Of a DNA stretch of 64,000 nucleotides, positions 46,901-58,900 are shown piece by piece. Under the pieces are notes generated by a model, which ran no database searches, was not told the DNA's origin, and saw only the letters and a program-made list of their open reading frames with translations. This stretch comes from Caprimulgus europaeus. Its lineage: Eukaryota; Chordata; Aves; Caprimulgiformes; Caprimulgidae. Every line of letters begins with the position of its first letter. Positions within the stretch are counted from its first letter, which is position 1. The stretch spans positions 8,876,501 to 8,940,500 of the forward strand of contig OU015541.1 of assembly GCA_907165065.1 (NCBI GenBank), in the 5' to 3' direction. The position numbers were made by a program, and so were the translations under genes.

Positions 46901-49900
46901 TAGGGAGGGTCTGCTGGAAAATTGGAGGAAAAGGGGCATCTCCCTTCCCAACAGCAGCTAAAATCCCTCTCCTGTCCTTGTCCCACTGCTCAGCAGCTGT
47001 AGCTGGGCTGTTATCTCGGCGTGTATGTGGTCTGAAGTGCTGTGCGCTCAAATGGAATAAAGGCAGAAGGCCAGTGTAATTTTTGAGATCATCCTATGTG
47101 GTTAAGTTATCAATATCTCACAACATGGAGAACTGCTGAACCCTGGTTCAAATTCCTCCCCTGGCAGAGGGCAGTGCTGGGGATGCTCAATGTCTCCTGT
47201 CTCCTCCAGTCAAGGTTCTGGCGCTATGGCTCTGGGGAACGCTGCCTCTTGGGTACAGGGGCCCTGGGCTCTGTACAGTCAGCCAGGTCAGGCTTAATAA
47301 ATCTAAAATGTGGCCCATTTGCTCATGAAAAGTGAGGTAAACTGGGGAGCAAGGTTTGAGTTCGGTACAGCAATTCCCAGATGGTGGTGCAGACCCAGCC
47401 GTGGCCATGGCAGCCCCACAGAGCTCATCTGAGCACTGTGTGGGTATGGGGAGTGAAACGTTTTCAATACTGGGGTTTAAATCTCATTTCTGACCCAAAT
47501 GAATTGCATGTTCTGGATAAGCATGGGGTCTGTGAAGCTTATCTCATGGTGGTGGATCATTTTGGGGGCAGGAGAAGAGGCTCTTGTCCCTGGGCTGGGG
47601 TTGATGTGATCATGGTGGGGTTCTTGGTGTTGGACATGTGGATTTTGATGGCACAGCTTGTCTATAGCCAGGTATCTCCTTAATCATCTGAGTAAAGAGG
47701 GTTAATATGTGAAAAGGCAACTGCTGCCTTAAACAAGGCTGGTGTTGTTTGTGCTGGTGCTCCCCTGGGATGGTGGCTGCTGTGACAGTCTGTTCAGGAT
47801 TCCCACCGCAGCTCCCTGCCATGTCATGTGGCTGTGGCCAGGCCCTGCTCTGCCCGCCGAGGGAGCGGGGAACAAACGGCGCTTTCACTGCGCCCGACAA
47901 ACCTCCCTCTGCCTTCCATTAAGCAGGGATTGCATGTCCATTTGTGTGTCTCGTTCTTTCATGCTTCACCAAACCTGGTTCTGCTTCATCCAGCGAGTAG
48001 AAGGCATAATGAAGTAGAAACTAAATTACTTGTTCAGCATCAGCGCATTATGCCTTGCCGCTGACTCAAGCTCTGTGCCAGCTGCGAAGCGCCAGCCTGC
48101 GGCCCCCCCTTCCCTTATCAACAGCCTGGTCCTGATAAACATCTCAACTTCAGTGGCTTCAGCTACCCTTTGGCTGCTCTGTGCAAAGTGGAGAGGAGCT
48201 GTGCCCCTGCTCTTGGTTAGCCTTCTGTTTTTTTGGAGAGGGAGCTGGGCAGTCTCTAACCCTCACTGCTGGCTGGTGGCCGAGGTGAGGCTGTGTGGTG
48301 CTGCTCTCCCTTATGAGTCCATGCTCTGCTGGGCTTCCTGGACTTTGGAGGATGCTGTTCCCATTGCTGGATGTGTTGGTTCGTGCTGCCTCCTGGTAGA
48401 CCCTCAGAGTAGATGCTATCGTTGGAGCAAGATGTTATAAACGTGTCCTTAGGAGCTGTGTGCTCCAAGCATCAACTCTTAACGTGTCACCTTTGCAGCT
48501 GAGGCAGAGCTGTGGCTTGGGCTGATGAGCTGAAGGAGAAGCCATCCAACTTCAGTGTCGTTGTGGTCGTCTGGGGACCTGCCCTCTGCCTGGTCTGCTT
48601 GGGCAGGTTGGACTGGAGCTGCCCTTTGTGTCCTGCCCGAGACCCCAGGGCCGTGCCAGCCTCATTGCATCACTTGCTTGTTCACCACTGACCCCTAAAT
48701 AGCCCATTTCCATGAACTTTTTTTTTTTCCCCCAGGGACTCCCATTCCTGTAAGTCCTGGTTGGCAGCTGCCTGGTTAAGCTGGGCTGGGACAGGGAGGG
48801 ATGCTGGGGCTGGACTGCTGGTGCTGGGAGGTGATGTGGTTTCATGCTGAGCTCCAAGCAGGAGACGAGTCCAAGTGCAAACATACAAAGATTTTGGGAC
48901 TGTGTAAGGCTTTGTATGGGGAATTTCAGCTAAGTTTGTTTCTGTCCTGTGGTGCCACATCAGAATGCCAGCTTTTCCTTCAGCCTTATCCCCTGGGGAT
49001 CTGCTAGAGCCAACTCCTTGTCTTTCTGAGCAGGAGCAGCCCTCGCTGCCTCTCACTGTCACTGTAACAGGAATATCTTGCCAAGAAGCTGCAGCAGAGC
49101 ACACGTTTGTTTTGTAGCTGTCACTAACCAACCCTGGGTTACTCTGGGTGGCAGGGCTGTCCCCAGAAGAGGTGAGTGAGCAAAGAGGGTTTGGCTGCAG
49201 CTTTGGCTGAGACAGCTCCTGCTTGTTGCTGGTATAACCACTGGCTTGAGGTGCCATTGCTGGCTCCACCACGAAGGGCACGTGTATGGGAGAGGAGAGG
49301 CTGGAAATAGGCGTCTGACATTGTGTTTCAAGCCGTTTAGTTGCCAGGCACTTACTGCAACCGACCCCCCTCTGGAAATCTGGTTGTTCCCCATGGCTCG
49401 GAGACAGGCTGGGCATGGCGTGGGGGCTCTGGGCATGGCACGAGGCTCCATCACCCTTTCAAATATTTACTGAGCTGTTTGTGTGAAAACAAAATACAAT
49501 TGGGATTGGGAAATGCATCTGGGCAGCCTTTCCGGAGGCTGACTCAGTCTGTGGGTGTAAAAGGGGAAAGCAGGGCAGGGAGACTGGGAGCAGCGCGTCA
49601 GCGTGTGTAGGGGTGGGCGGTGTTTGGGGGGGACCCTTGCTCTCCGACAGCAGTGCCACCTCCGGGGTGCCCTATCTAATCTGCTCTGCCGGTGACTCTG
49701 GCGATGACTGTACCTTCCTGGCACCGGCAGCCGCCGGTCTGGGGCTATCGCAGCTTGCGATACGCCTGCTGTAGAAACGACCTCTGTGTTGTGGATGTTT
49801 CCTGGTGACATTTCAGCAGTGACTGCCCTCCTCTGTGCAGGGTCTCTGTTGTTTCCTTGGCTTGGCGCCCTTTTCATCCCTCCTGAAGTGTCTCTTGACC

Positions 49901-52900
49901 TGGTTTTTTAATTACTAGTACAGAATTGGCCTTCTGGATCTCCTCTCCTTCCTGTTTTCAAATAAAGATTTTTTTTTCCCCTCTTCATTCTTAAGCCTAA
50001 AACTTCACTTGCAGCAGGCTGTGGCTGTCACTGCGATGCTGGTGAGGGGTGCTGTGGTGTGCAGGGGGCTGTCCTGCTGTCCCTGTGGGTGCTGCTGGTG
50101 TCACAGGGCTGTGCTTGCTGCTGTTGGCTTTGGGGCTCATCCCGGCCAGTGCCGGGTGTCAGCTTCAGCTGAAACCTCAGCAGGTTCTGCCCGACTGGTT
50201 CCCAGCAGGAAAGGAAAAGGGGGAGAAACCTGGCTGGGGGGCTAGCCCCAGGGATGCAGGGGGCTGTGCTGCAAAGTGCTGCCTGCTCTGGGGTGTGTGG
50301 GTTGTCGGTGGGCTCAGAGACTGGTGAGGGGATGGTTTTTGTGGTGCCTGTTGAGGTATCTCTGCCAAGCAAGTGTCAGCCCTCGGTGCTGCAGTCTAGG
50401 AATGAATTCCCTTCTCCAGGTGTGCAGCTTAGTTTCCTGTTGTAATGCTATTTCCTAATTAAACCTCCCTACTTAGGCAGCAAAAGGTGCTGCTGTTGAA
50501 GCTGCAGCGCTGTGTTATGGTCTGCAGTGTCAGGTCTAGCTGGGTACCTTCCCCTTATTAACCAGCCGGGTTTCCAAATGTGCCTTACACCTCCGCTTCC
50601 TGACTCTGTGCCCTTCCCAGCTCCCGTCGGGCAACTGAGGCACGTGGGACCCAGGGATCCTCCTGGCAGGAGGGAGCTGAAACCAAGCAGAGGGCTGGGA
50701 ATGGTTCCAAAAGACTCCTATTTCTCTTCCCTGCAAAAGGATGCTTATGGAAATATTCCTTTTTTCTTTTTTTTTTCCCCTCCTCCCTTGCAGTGAACAC
50801 CTACCTCTTCATGATGCAAGCTCAAGGCATCATGATTCGTGAAAACATGCGAACAATAGGAGCTCAGGTGTACGAGCAGGTGGTCCGCAGTGCCTACGCC
50901 AAGAGGAACAGCAGCGTGAATGACTCAGGTATTTCTTGAATAATTGTCATTTAGATCAAAGGTTCCACTTCCATTGGAAATTGAGTTGACCTGAATCACT
51001 CCTGCTTGAAGGAATTAATTTATGCTGGTAAATGCAAGATGGGAACTTTGATTTAATGGGCATTTAAAAAAATTTTTCATATAGAAAAATATATATTATA
51101 TATAACATAAATGTACACATTATATAATTACTGTATATGTATGCACTATATATAAAAATTATATTAATTTCTTTATAGAAAAAATTCAAGTGCTTCTCAC
51201 TTGCATAAGGGGTGAAAATCTTGAAAGGTCTCAAATGATGGGATGTTGAGCCAAAAACCTTTTTGCTTTCCAGGAATTCAACTTGTTAGCTTCACCCAGT
51301 CTGAGGGTAAATGCTTTTAGATTCAGTGCAAGGATCAGGTTTCATATTTAAAAAATAACTTCCCAGGCGCAGGCATGTGCAGAGCCTGGGCTCCGTGCAC
51401 GTGGAGGAGTCTGTGCTCAAAAGCTTCACTCTTCCCATACAAGGATGAACTGAGATGACTTGGCTGGAGATCTGCCACAAATAATATATTGAACTTTGGT
51501 CAGGATGCAGGGAGCGGAGTCGCAGGCTCCCACTCCAAGGCTGTTCATCGTCCGTAATACAAAGCCGATAACAGGGTTACAGTTTTGGTGTAAATATGGT
51601 ACAGCAAAGCAGGAATGGCCATGGCTGTGTAAGCCAAGGTGAGGCATTGCCTTCAGGCTGGTGTGACACTGAGCATGGACCTTCTCTGTTGACACATCAC
51701 CGGTGTGTCAGGCTGCTGTGGTTGGCATCATGCTGTGATGGTGCTGGGGAGCTCAGCACAGCTCCTCTGCTGTGAGGGTTCATCAGCAGGGGCTGATAGA
51801 GTTTTACAAGGCAAGGTTATTTCCTCATTAATAAAAAATAGAAGCTGTGTCCTTGCTGCTCAGCCCACTGAGGAGAGGGTGGTGTGACTGCCAGTTCAGC
51901 TGCACTCTGGCCAGGGATGGGCAAGGGAGGGGAATTAACAACTTGCCCAAGAGATTGACACCCCAGGTCACCTCCTCTCCTGGCTGAAGCTGTCCAGGGC
52001 TGCCAGCCTGGGCTATTTTTAAGACTGGAAATATCAAGTAAAGCAGACAGAGGGTGAGGAAGTAGCTGATCCCCTGCGGGGAGAAGGGCTAGACACTCTC
52101 CACTGCTGCTTGCAGTGAGGAGAGCCCCTGTCCCGCTGTGCTCCTGGCCCCCAGGGCTCTGAGCCCTCTGGTGTGTGCTCCTGAAACGTCAGTGTCAGTG
52201 GTGCCATTACTGCTGCTGCTGAAATAACTGGCTTTGCTTGGGCCTCATGTCCATCCCAGCTCCGCAGGTGTGGGTTGATGCCCCTCCTGCCCCAGAGCTC
52301 CAGCCACAGGGACCGTTTTGGCATATACAAGTGCTATGCAGTGTCCTTGGGCGACCTTCCCTGGCAGGCAGGTCATAGCAGACGCGTGACGGATGGCGGT
52401 GACATCTGGGAGGCACGTGGCACTGTGGCCACAAGGATTATATTAACACCAGGATCAGTGTCTTCCCTCCCTGACTCTGTTTTCAGGCACCTCACTGCCT
52501 TGTTAGTGCATCCTCCCCGTGCTGCTGTGGGCAGTGCCATGGCCTGGGATGGCTGCGGGGAGGGACCCAGCAAAGGCCTTGATCGTCCTTGTCATGAGTC
52601 AGAGCAGCTCCTGGGCTGTCCTGCCCCTGTCCCACCCCGCAGGAAGCGGTGGCTGTCACATCCTTGCACATCCCTGCATCCCATCCCCTCTTCCCATGAG
52701 AGGCATGTGAAACAGGGGCAGGGATGCTGCTGCCAGAGCTGAGCTGGCACAGGTCACAAACCAGTTTGGGCAGTAGAAGACCCTGTGGCCCCTCTGGTTG
52801 TCTCTGCTCCAGCTGCATGGGAGCACTGGGAAGGAGGAGGCTGACAATGGCTTTTTGAGCTGCAACCTCTCATTACACGTGGTCAAGCAAGGGGCTGGGG

Positions 52901-55900
52901 GAAGCCAGTCTGGGTGCAGTGTGTGTCCTCCTGGGGCTTTAATTTCTGGGCATCCCATCTTAAAAATGTGATGTCCCACCCTGAATGGCAAGGTGACCAA
53001 GCACAGAGCAGTCTCCTGCCAGGACAGTGTGCTTAGTCCTCATCCATCTGCATTTATTCTTTGCATTTAAATCTTTTCCTCTTTTATTAAAATGAGGAAG
53101 TAATTTATAACTCTTTCATAGATGCAATAATAGGTTTCCTGTTTGGTGACCTGAGAGGGGTCTGTTCTGTGCTTTTGCAAGCAAAAAAGGCATCCCTTCA
53201 TGCAAAAAAGGAGATTTGAGCTTTGCTGTGCATTGTCAGCTGGGCTAAGTATTGACAGCATGCTTTGGTGATAGGAGTTTAATGGGAATCTGGTTATTAA
53301 AATTTAGAGCAGTACCAAACTTCCAAAATAATATCTATCATACTTGAAAAGCCCTTAGGTTCTGTTTACAAGTCCATCTTGAGTCTGAGATAGTTTTGAT
53401 GCCACTTAATTGAGCAGTTAAACAGCATTAATGATGTGATGGTGGGTACTAGCACAGTAAAGCAAACTGAAATACCAGGCCAGCAATGACTTGTCTCAAC
53501 TGATTTAAATGAAAGATTTTGACCTTGCAGGTAAAGGCAACCCTCCTTGCTTTGCTTTAAAAGATTAAATTGACATTAGATTATTTTTTCTTGATATATC
53601 ATTAATGGAGTTATTAGATGCAGCCTTTTTGCTATGGAGAATATACTGTGCTTCTGCAATTACTTAAATGTCCCTATCCTTAAATATGATTTAGGTTCTT
53701 AACTCTAAATCTTAGCCAATTCATTCACTTCACTACTCTGTAATTTTAAGTTTATTAAATTGCTCTGAGGATAAAATGTGTAAAAGCTTTTTGCCATCAA
53801 TATGTTCTTGAAACTAAATGTATGCTTAACTTGAAAGGTTGTAGCTGCTGCTTTAAAAAAAACAGAAATCTGAATTTCATACTGGGTTCAGTAAAATAAC
53901 TTAAAAATCTGACTGCCTACTGTAAATTGACTGCTTGCTGATGGATCACTTGCAACCCTTGTGTCCAAGGCTTTGCAGAGCTGCTCTGACAGCTCTCAGG
54001 GGCTGGAGGGCAGGACACTAGACCTTCTTTTGTCTCTGGGTGCCTGAACACCAGCTGGTTTGTACTGTGCTCGTGAGAAGCCAGGACTGCTCTTGCTTTG
54101 AATCAGCATGGTGAATGCCAGCCCCGTGGTGTGCTTCTGCAGCTGCCTGCTGCAGGAGAGCCCGGGCATGGTAAGGTCACTGGAAAAGATGAGACTGCCT
54201 CGTCCTGCTAGGTCTTGGGGCTGCCTCTGATGGGACTGGGTGGCTCAGCCCTAAATGGCCACTTTCCAGGACCTTTGTGGGGAGTAGGGCTGGTGCTGGT
54301 GCCCTGGATGGTTTGGGACCAAAAGGCCAACTCTCCGCTAAGCATCTGATGCTCGGAGAAAGTGGAGATGCAGCATCCTCCTGTAGCAGCTGATGCCTTC
54401 CTACAGACAGAACTTTTTCTAGTGCCTAAAATAAAGGTCATGCTTGGCTAAAGATGCCTTATGCAAAGCTGGTGGCTTTACTGTAAAAAGCAGAAGTTCA
54501 TGGTTATGTAAAAACCTCCTTAAAACATCTACAGGTGTAAGAGGCTGGAGGGGTTTTGCCCAGGAGGTAAAAGGATTCAGGGGAACGGAGGGGATGGAGA
54601 AATGTGCCAAGCTGTGCACTGCTGTGACTGCAGGGGCACAGGGGCTCCTCTGCCCTTGTACGGTGCAAACTGGAGGAAAGGCTGTGTGTAACGTGATAGT
54701 TTTTATTGATCCTTTGAGGAGAATGTGAGGCAGGATTTCCCTGTGCAGGCTGCTGCACTGACAGTCCTTGCTGGCATGAGGACCTGATGGGGGCTTCTCC
54801 CCCTGAGCCATCAGGAAAAGACCCACTGGAGGAGCACATCCCCTCTCGCTGTGCCGTGGTCCTTCAGGGACAGGTGCTAAGTAGCTTTTCTTTCCAAGTG
54901 TGCTCCTTTGCTTTGAGCTGTTTGTCATACCTAAAGGTAACACTCAAAATTCTTCCTTTGGCCAGAAAACATGAAGGTTTCTTTGGTGTGTTGTTGTCTA
55001 AGGCAGCCAGGGCTTCTGCAGCCACCTGCCCCAGGATGGGGATGAGCACCCAGCTGGGTTGCAAGTCTAGAGCTCATGCTGCATGGGAACACCCCTGTGC
55101 TACTGGGGACATCCTCAGCCATGGGTGGCTTTGGAGTCAACTCACAGTGGCTGGAAATAACAAAAACCTGCAGCTAAGTGTAAACTTTTTTCTCTTCTTT
55201 TTTTTTCCCCTCTCCCATTCCCCAGATTATCCTCTTGATCTGAACCACAACGACACTTTTCTGCAAGCCACAACGTTTCTTCCTGAAGACTTTACCTACT
55301 TCCCCAACCACACCTGTCCCGAGAGGCTCCCTTCTATGAGTGAGTAGCATCCCAACGGCCCCTTGCCCCTCTCTGGCTCCCTGGGGCTCTGGAGGGCACA
55401 TTGTGGTGTTCCCTGGCTCGCTGGTGTTGCACCTTTCCCCACCAGGCACCTGGGGATGAATGGGAATGCTGTTTGGAGCCCAGTCCCCTCCTGGGAAATC
55501 ATTGTTTACCCTCTCACACAAATTAATCCCTGCTACGTCGGAGGCATGTCTCCCTGCTGAAGCAAACGCAAACAAAAGAGGGATTGTGTGCTGGGAGCTG
55601 GTGAAAAGGCTCAGCCAGCTCTTTTCCAGGGGTAGTGGTGGCACAGTGCCTCCCTTGCCCCTGGATAGTGCTGCCAGTCCCAGCCCTGAGCTGTGCTGGG
55701 TACAGCTGGTTCAGGAAACAAGCTGGACCCCTCTAAGGGAACCACAGCCAGGAGAAATGTTTCCTAAAAGGTGGAAACTGCCCTCTGTGGAGGTGTGGGG
55801 TTTTGTGTCTGCTGGATACCTGTATGGAGGAGTAGAGAGGTGCTCTGGCTGGTGTGGTTTTCTGCTGGAGAGCTGCATCCAACAGCAATGGCTGAATGGA

Positions 55901-58900
55901 GCCCGGCTGCTGAGGAGAGGGAGGTGTTACAAGTCATGCCAGCAGCATTTCCTTCATCATTTTTGTTAGTGCTTGGGGAAGAGGCTGCCTGCATTCAGTG
56001 CTGGGGATGGAGGGCAGGGAAGCAGCAGGCACTGAGTTGCCCCAGCACTCCAGCAGTTCCTGACCACCTCCTCTGCCTCTCCCCGCTGTCTCCACAGAGG
56101 GCCCCATCGATGTAAATATGAGCGAGATCACGATGGAGGATATCCACCAGTTCTTCTCAAAAGACCCTTCCATCAAGCTGGGAGGCCACTGGAAGCCAAG
56201 CGACTGCTTGCCTCGCTGGAAGGTGACTGGGGAGCTGGGGAGCCCTGTGTCCCTGCTGAGCACAGGGGGTGGAGGGTCCCAGGCAGGTGGTGGGAAGATG
56301 TTAATGGGAATGTCTCTGATGTGCTGCAGCTCCAGAGTCCTGAGTGTAAGGATCTCTGAAGTGTGGGGCTGCAGTGCCTGGGGGAGAAGTGCTGAGCCCA
56401 AGCGCTGCTTTAGTGACCCATGAGTCAACTCAGAGCCTCTGCACGGGCTGCTAAGGCAGGCAGTGTGCCTGCCTGTTCCCCAGCCTCCTGCTCACCCTGC
56501 TGCCCTGCCTGGGTTAGGATGTGACCCAGAGAGGCAAGGTGGCACTGCTGGGAACTCCTGTCCTCAGAGGGAGGTGGCTGAGGGCAGCCTGGCCCCACTG
56601 CTGCTGTCCCCAGCACTGGGCAGAGGCATGGGGATGGAGCTACCAGTCTCCCTCCCACTCCAGTTTACATTTAATTTCCCCAAACCAACAATTCCCCAAA
56701 AAGTGAATAGGAAATCCATGTTATGGGGGTTGAAAGGGTTTCAGGCTGCTCGACCCTACATGGGAGAGCTGAGGTGCCACGTTTAGTGCCGCTCCCCCTC
56801 CTTTAACACCAGCCAGTCCCGCTCCTCAGCCTGGGGGTCAGTCTGCGGTGGGAGCTGCTGGTGTGGTGCAGTGAGACCTGTGTCCTTTCCCATCAGGTGG
56901 CAATCCTGATCCCATTCCGCAATCGATACGAGCATCTTCCTGTCCTCTTCAGACACCTTATTCCCATGCTGCAGCGGCAACGTTTACAGTTCGCCTTTTA
57001 CGTCATAGAACAAGTGAGTGAGCCCTGGGGCGCTTGGGGCGGGTTGTGCTGCACTAGAAATGTGTCTGCCAGAGCTGCAAGCCTTGTGCTGCACCGTGTC
57101 CTGAGGCATTTACCTGCCAGACCGCATTATTTAAAGGTTTGGGGTTCATGTTGCAATGTTTTTAGTTGTCCCATTCTGCCTAAAAGTGGCACAGTTAAGA
57201 GGTGTGCCCAAAAATGAGTGGGTTTATCTAAAACATAGAGATTCAGAGGGGTTTGTTGGGTTTTTTTACATCCTGTATTGGCAGATACTTTTAAAAAAAG
57301 ACAACTTTGAGCCAGGCATTTGCAGTTTAAATAATGCTGTGTTGTTTTTGTGTGTTCTAGTAGTTCTGGGGAGCAACCCCTAGGCACAGGAATGGCCTGA
57401 CCAGAGTTGTGTGTTTCTTGTCTGGGCGGTATCTAAAAGGCTTTCATGAATGTAAACATAAGATTGTCATTTGATGTATATATGAACCTGTCACTTAAGC
57501 TGCCTGGCTTCATCTACCTAGTAAATGTACCTCCATATTTAGCTCTGTTTTAAAAAGATTGATCAAAATAGTTTTGTTTTGTTTTTTTTTTCCAGGTGTC
57601 TGAGTAGTAAGACTTTATTTTTGCTCCTGCACAGTAAATTGGATATTTAAGTCTTGGTTGATCTCCCTAGTCTGTTCCAGTACAGCAGTTCCTTTTGTGG
57701 CACCAATGTGGGAGCTGGTTGCCCTCCACAGTGTTCTAGACAAGACTGAGGATGCATGTGTGGAGAGTGAACTGCACAGGGCTCCCCTTGAGAAGGAACT
57801 CTCTCTCCCTTAGGCTGGAAACCAACCCTTTAACCGTGCCATGCTCTTCAACGTTGGCTTTCGGGAAGCAATGAAGGACTTGGACTGGGACTGTCTCATC
57901 TTTCACGATGTGGACCACATACCAGAAAACGACCGTAATTATTATGGGTGTGGACAGATGCCGAGGCACTTTGCAGCCAAGCTGGATAAGTACATGTATC
58001 TGTAAGCACCTCCTCCTCCCCGCTGCTGTAAGAGCTAAGGAGCCAGTGTTAAGTTTTATTTTTTTAAAAAGGCAGAAGATGAATCTCTGTTTGCTTCTCA
58101 GGCTTTGTGCAGAGTGAACATGAGAGGGGAATAGAAGGAAGCATCCTGACAGCTCAGGCTTTCCCTGTTGCAGGCGGGAGAGCTGGCGGGCTCTGCCCTA
58201 ACCCCTTCTCTCCTGCTTAGGCTCCCTTACAACGAGTTCTTTGGTGGGGTGAGTGGCCTGACTGTTGAGCAGTTTCAGAAGATCAACGGTTTCCCCAACG
58301 CCTTCTGGGGCTGGGGTGGTGAAGACGACGACCTCTGGAACAGGTACAGGCTGGGCTCGGCCAGTGTCCGTGAGCCCCGCTTCTGGCAGTGGTTCTGTGC
58401 GCCGGGCTTGGCTCGTGCTGCGGGGAAGCCTGGTCACCTCTGCAGCCCGTGCTGGGCTTGCTGTGCCTGGGATGGGCAGAGCCAGCCTGGCTGCAGGGGC
58501 TCGGTGGGAACAGGGGCCATTCCAGCCTGTGTAGGCAGTGGCTTGGAAGCAAACAGAGAAGCTGTCTGGGAAGTTGTTTTGTGTGCAACATCCCAGCTGA
58601 GCTCAAGCTGATCTCAGCTGAGCTTCTGAAGCATTGAGGTGCTGAGTGCCATGGGTCTTACCTGGGGCCTGAGCTGGAGTGGGGAGGTTTGCATAAGCTC
58701 ATCTGCTGGGTGGAAAGGCAAAGCTGCTGTAGGAGCCCCAGCACACTGACTGTGCAGTCTGGCGAGCACTGACAGGTCAGCAAACACAGTGGTTGATTTT
58801 TATTTTTAAAATGTATTTTATTTCTTCCCTTTCTAATGCAGAGTGCAGTATGCAGGCTACTCAGTGACTCGGCCAGAGGGAGACACAGGGAAATACAAAT

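Larger units (their letters stand above)
25937..50793 (+). other. B4GALT5: B4GALT5 intron 1 (24.9 kb)
   Basis: Large phase-1 GT-AG intron. It holds the CCTG/CCTCC simple repeat (26291-26372), a 23-bp T run (27609-27631), a CR1 copy (32319-32610), a second T run (34635-34651), a 29-bp VNTR (39449-39590), AT-rich candidate regulatory blocks (about 36480-36860, 41760-42300, 45290-45680) and an antisense open frame at 44029-44155. Large first introns of this type often carry enhancers. The other open frames look like chance. Confidence 0.85.
50929..55225 (+). other. B4GALT5: B4GALT5 intron 2
   Basis: 4,297-bp phase-1 intron with an AT-rich low-complexity stretch (51064-51175) and a long AT-rich block (53040-53930). 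No recognisable mobile element or gene. Confidence 0.85.

Noticed and set aside
48682..49416. 244-codon minus-strand frame in intron 1
   Set aside because: Low-information composition with no motif or family resemblance; ends in poly-Lys from a T tract. Treated as chance.
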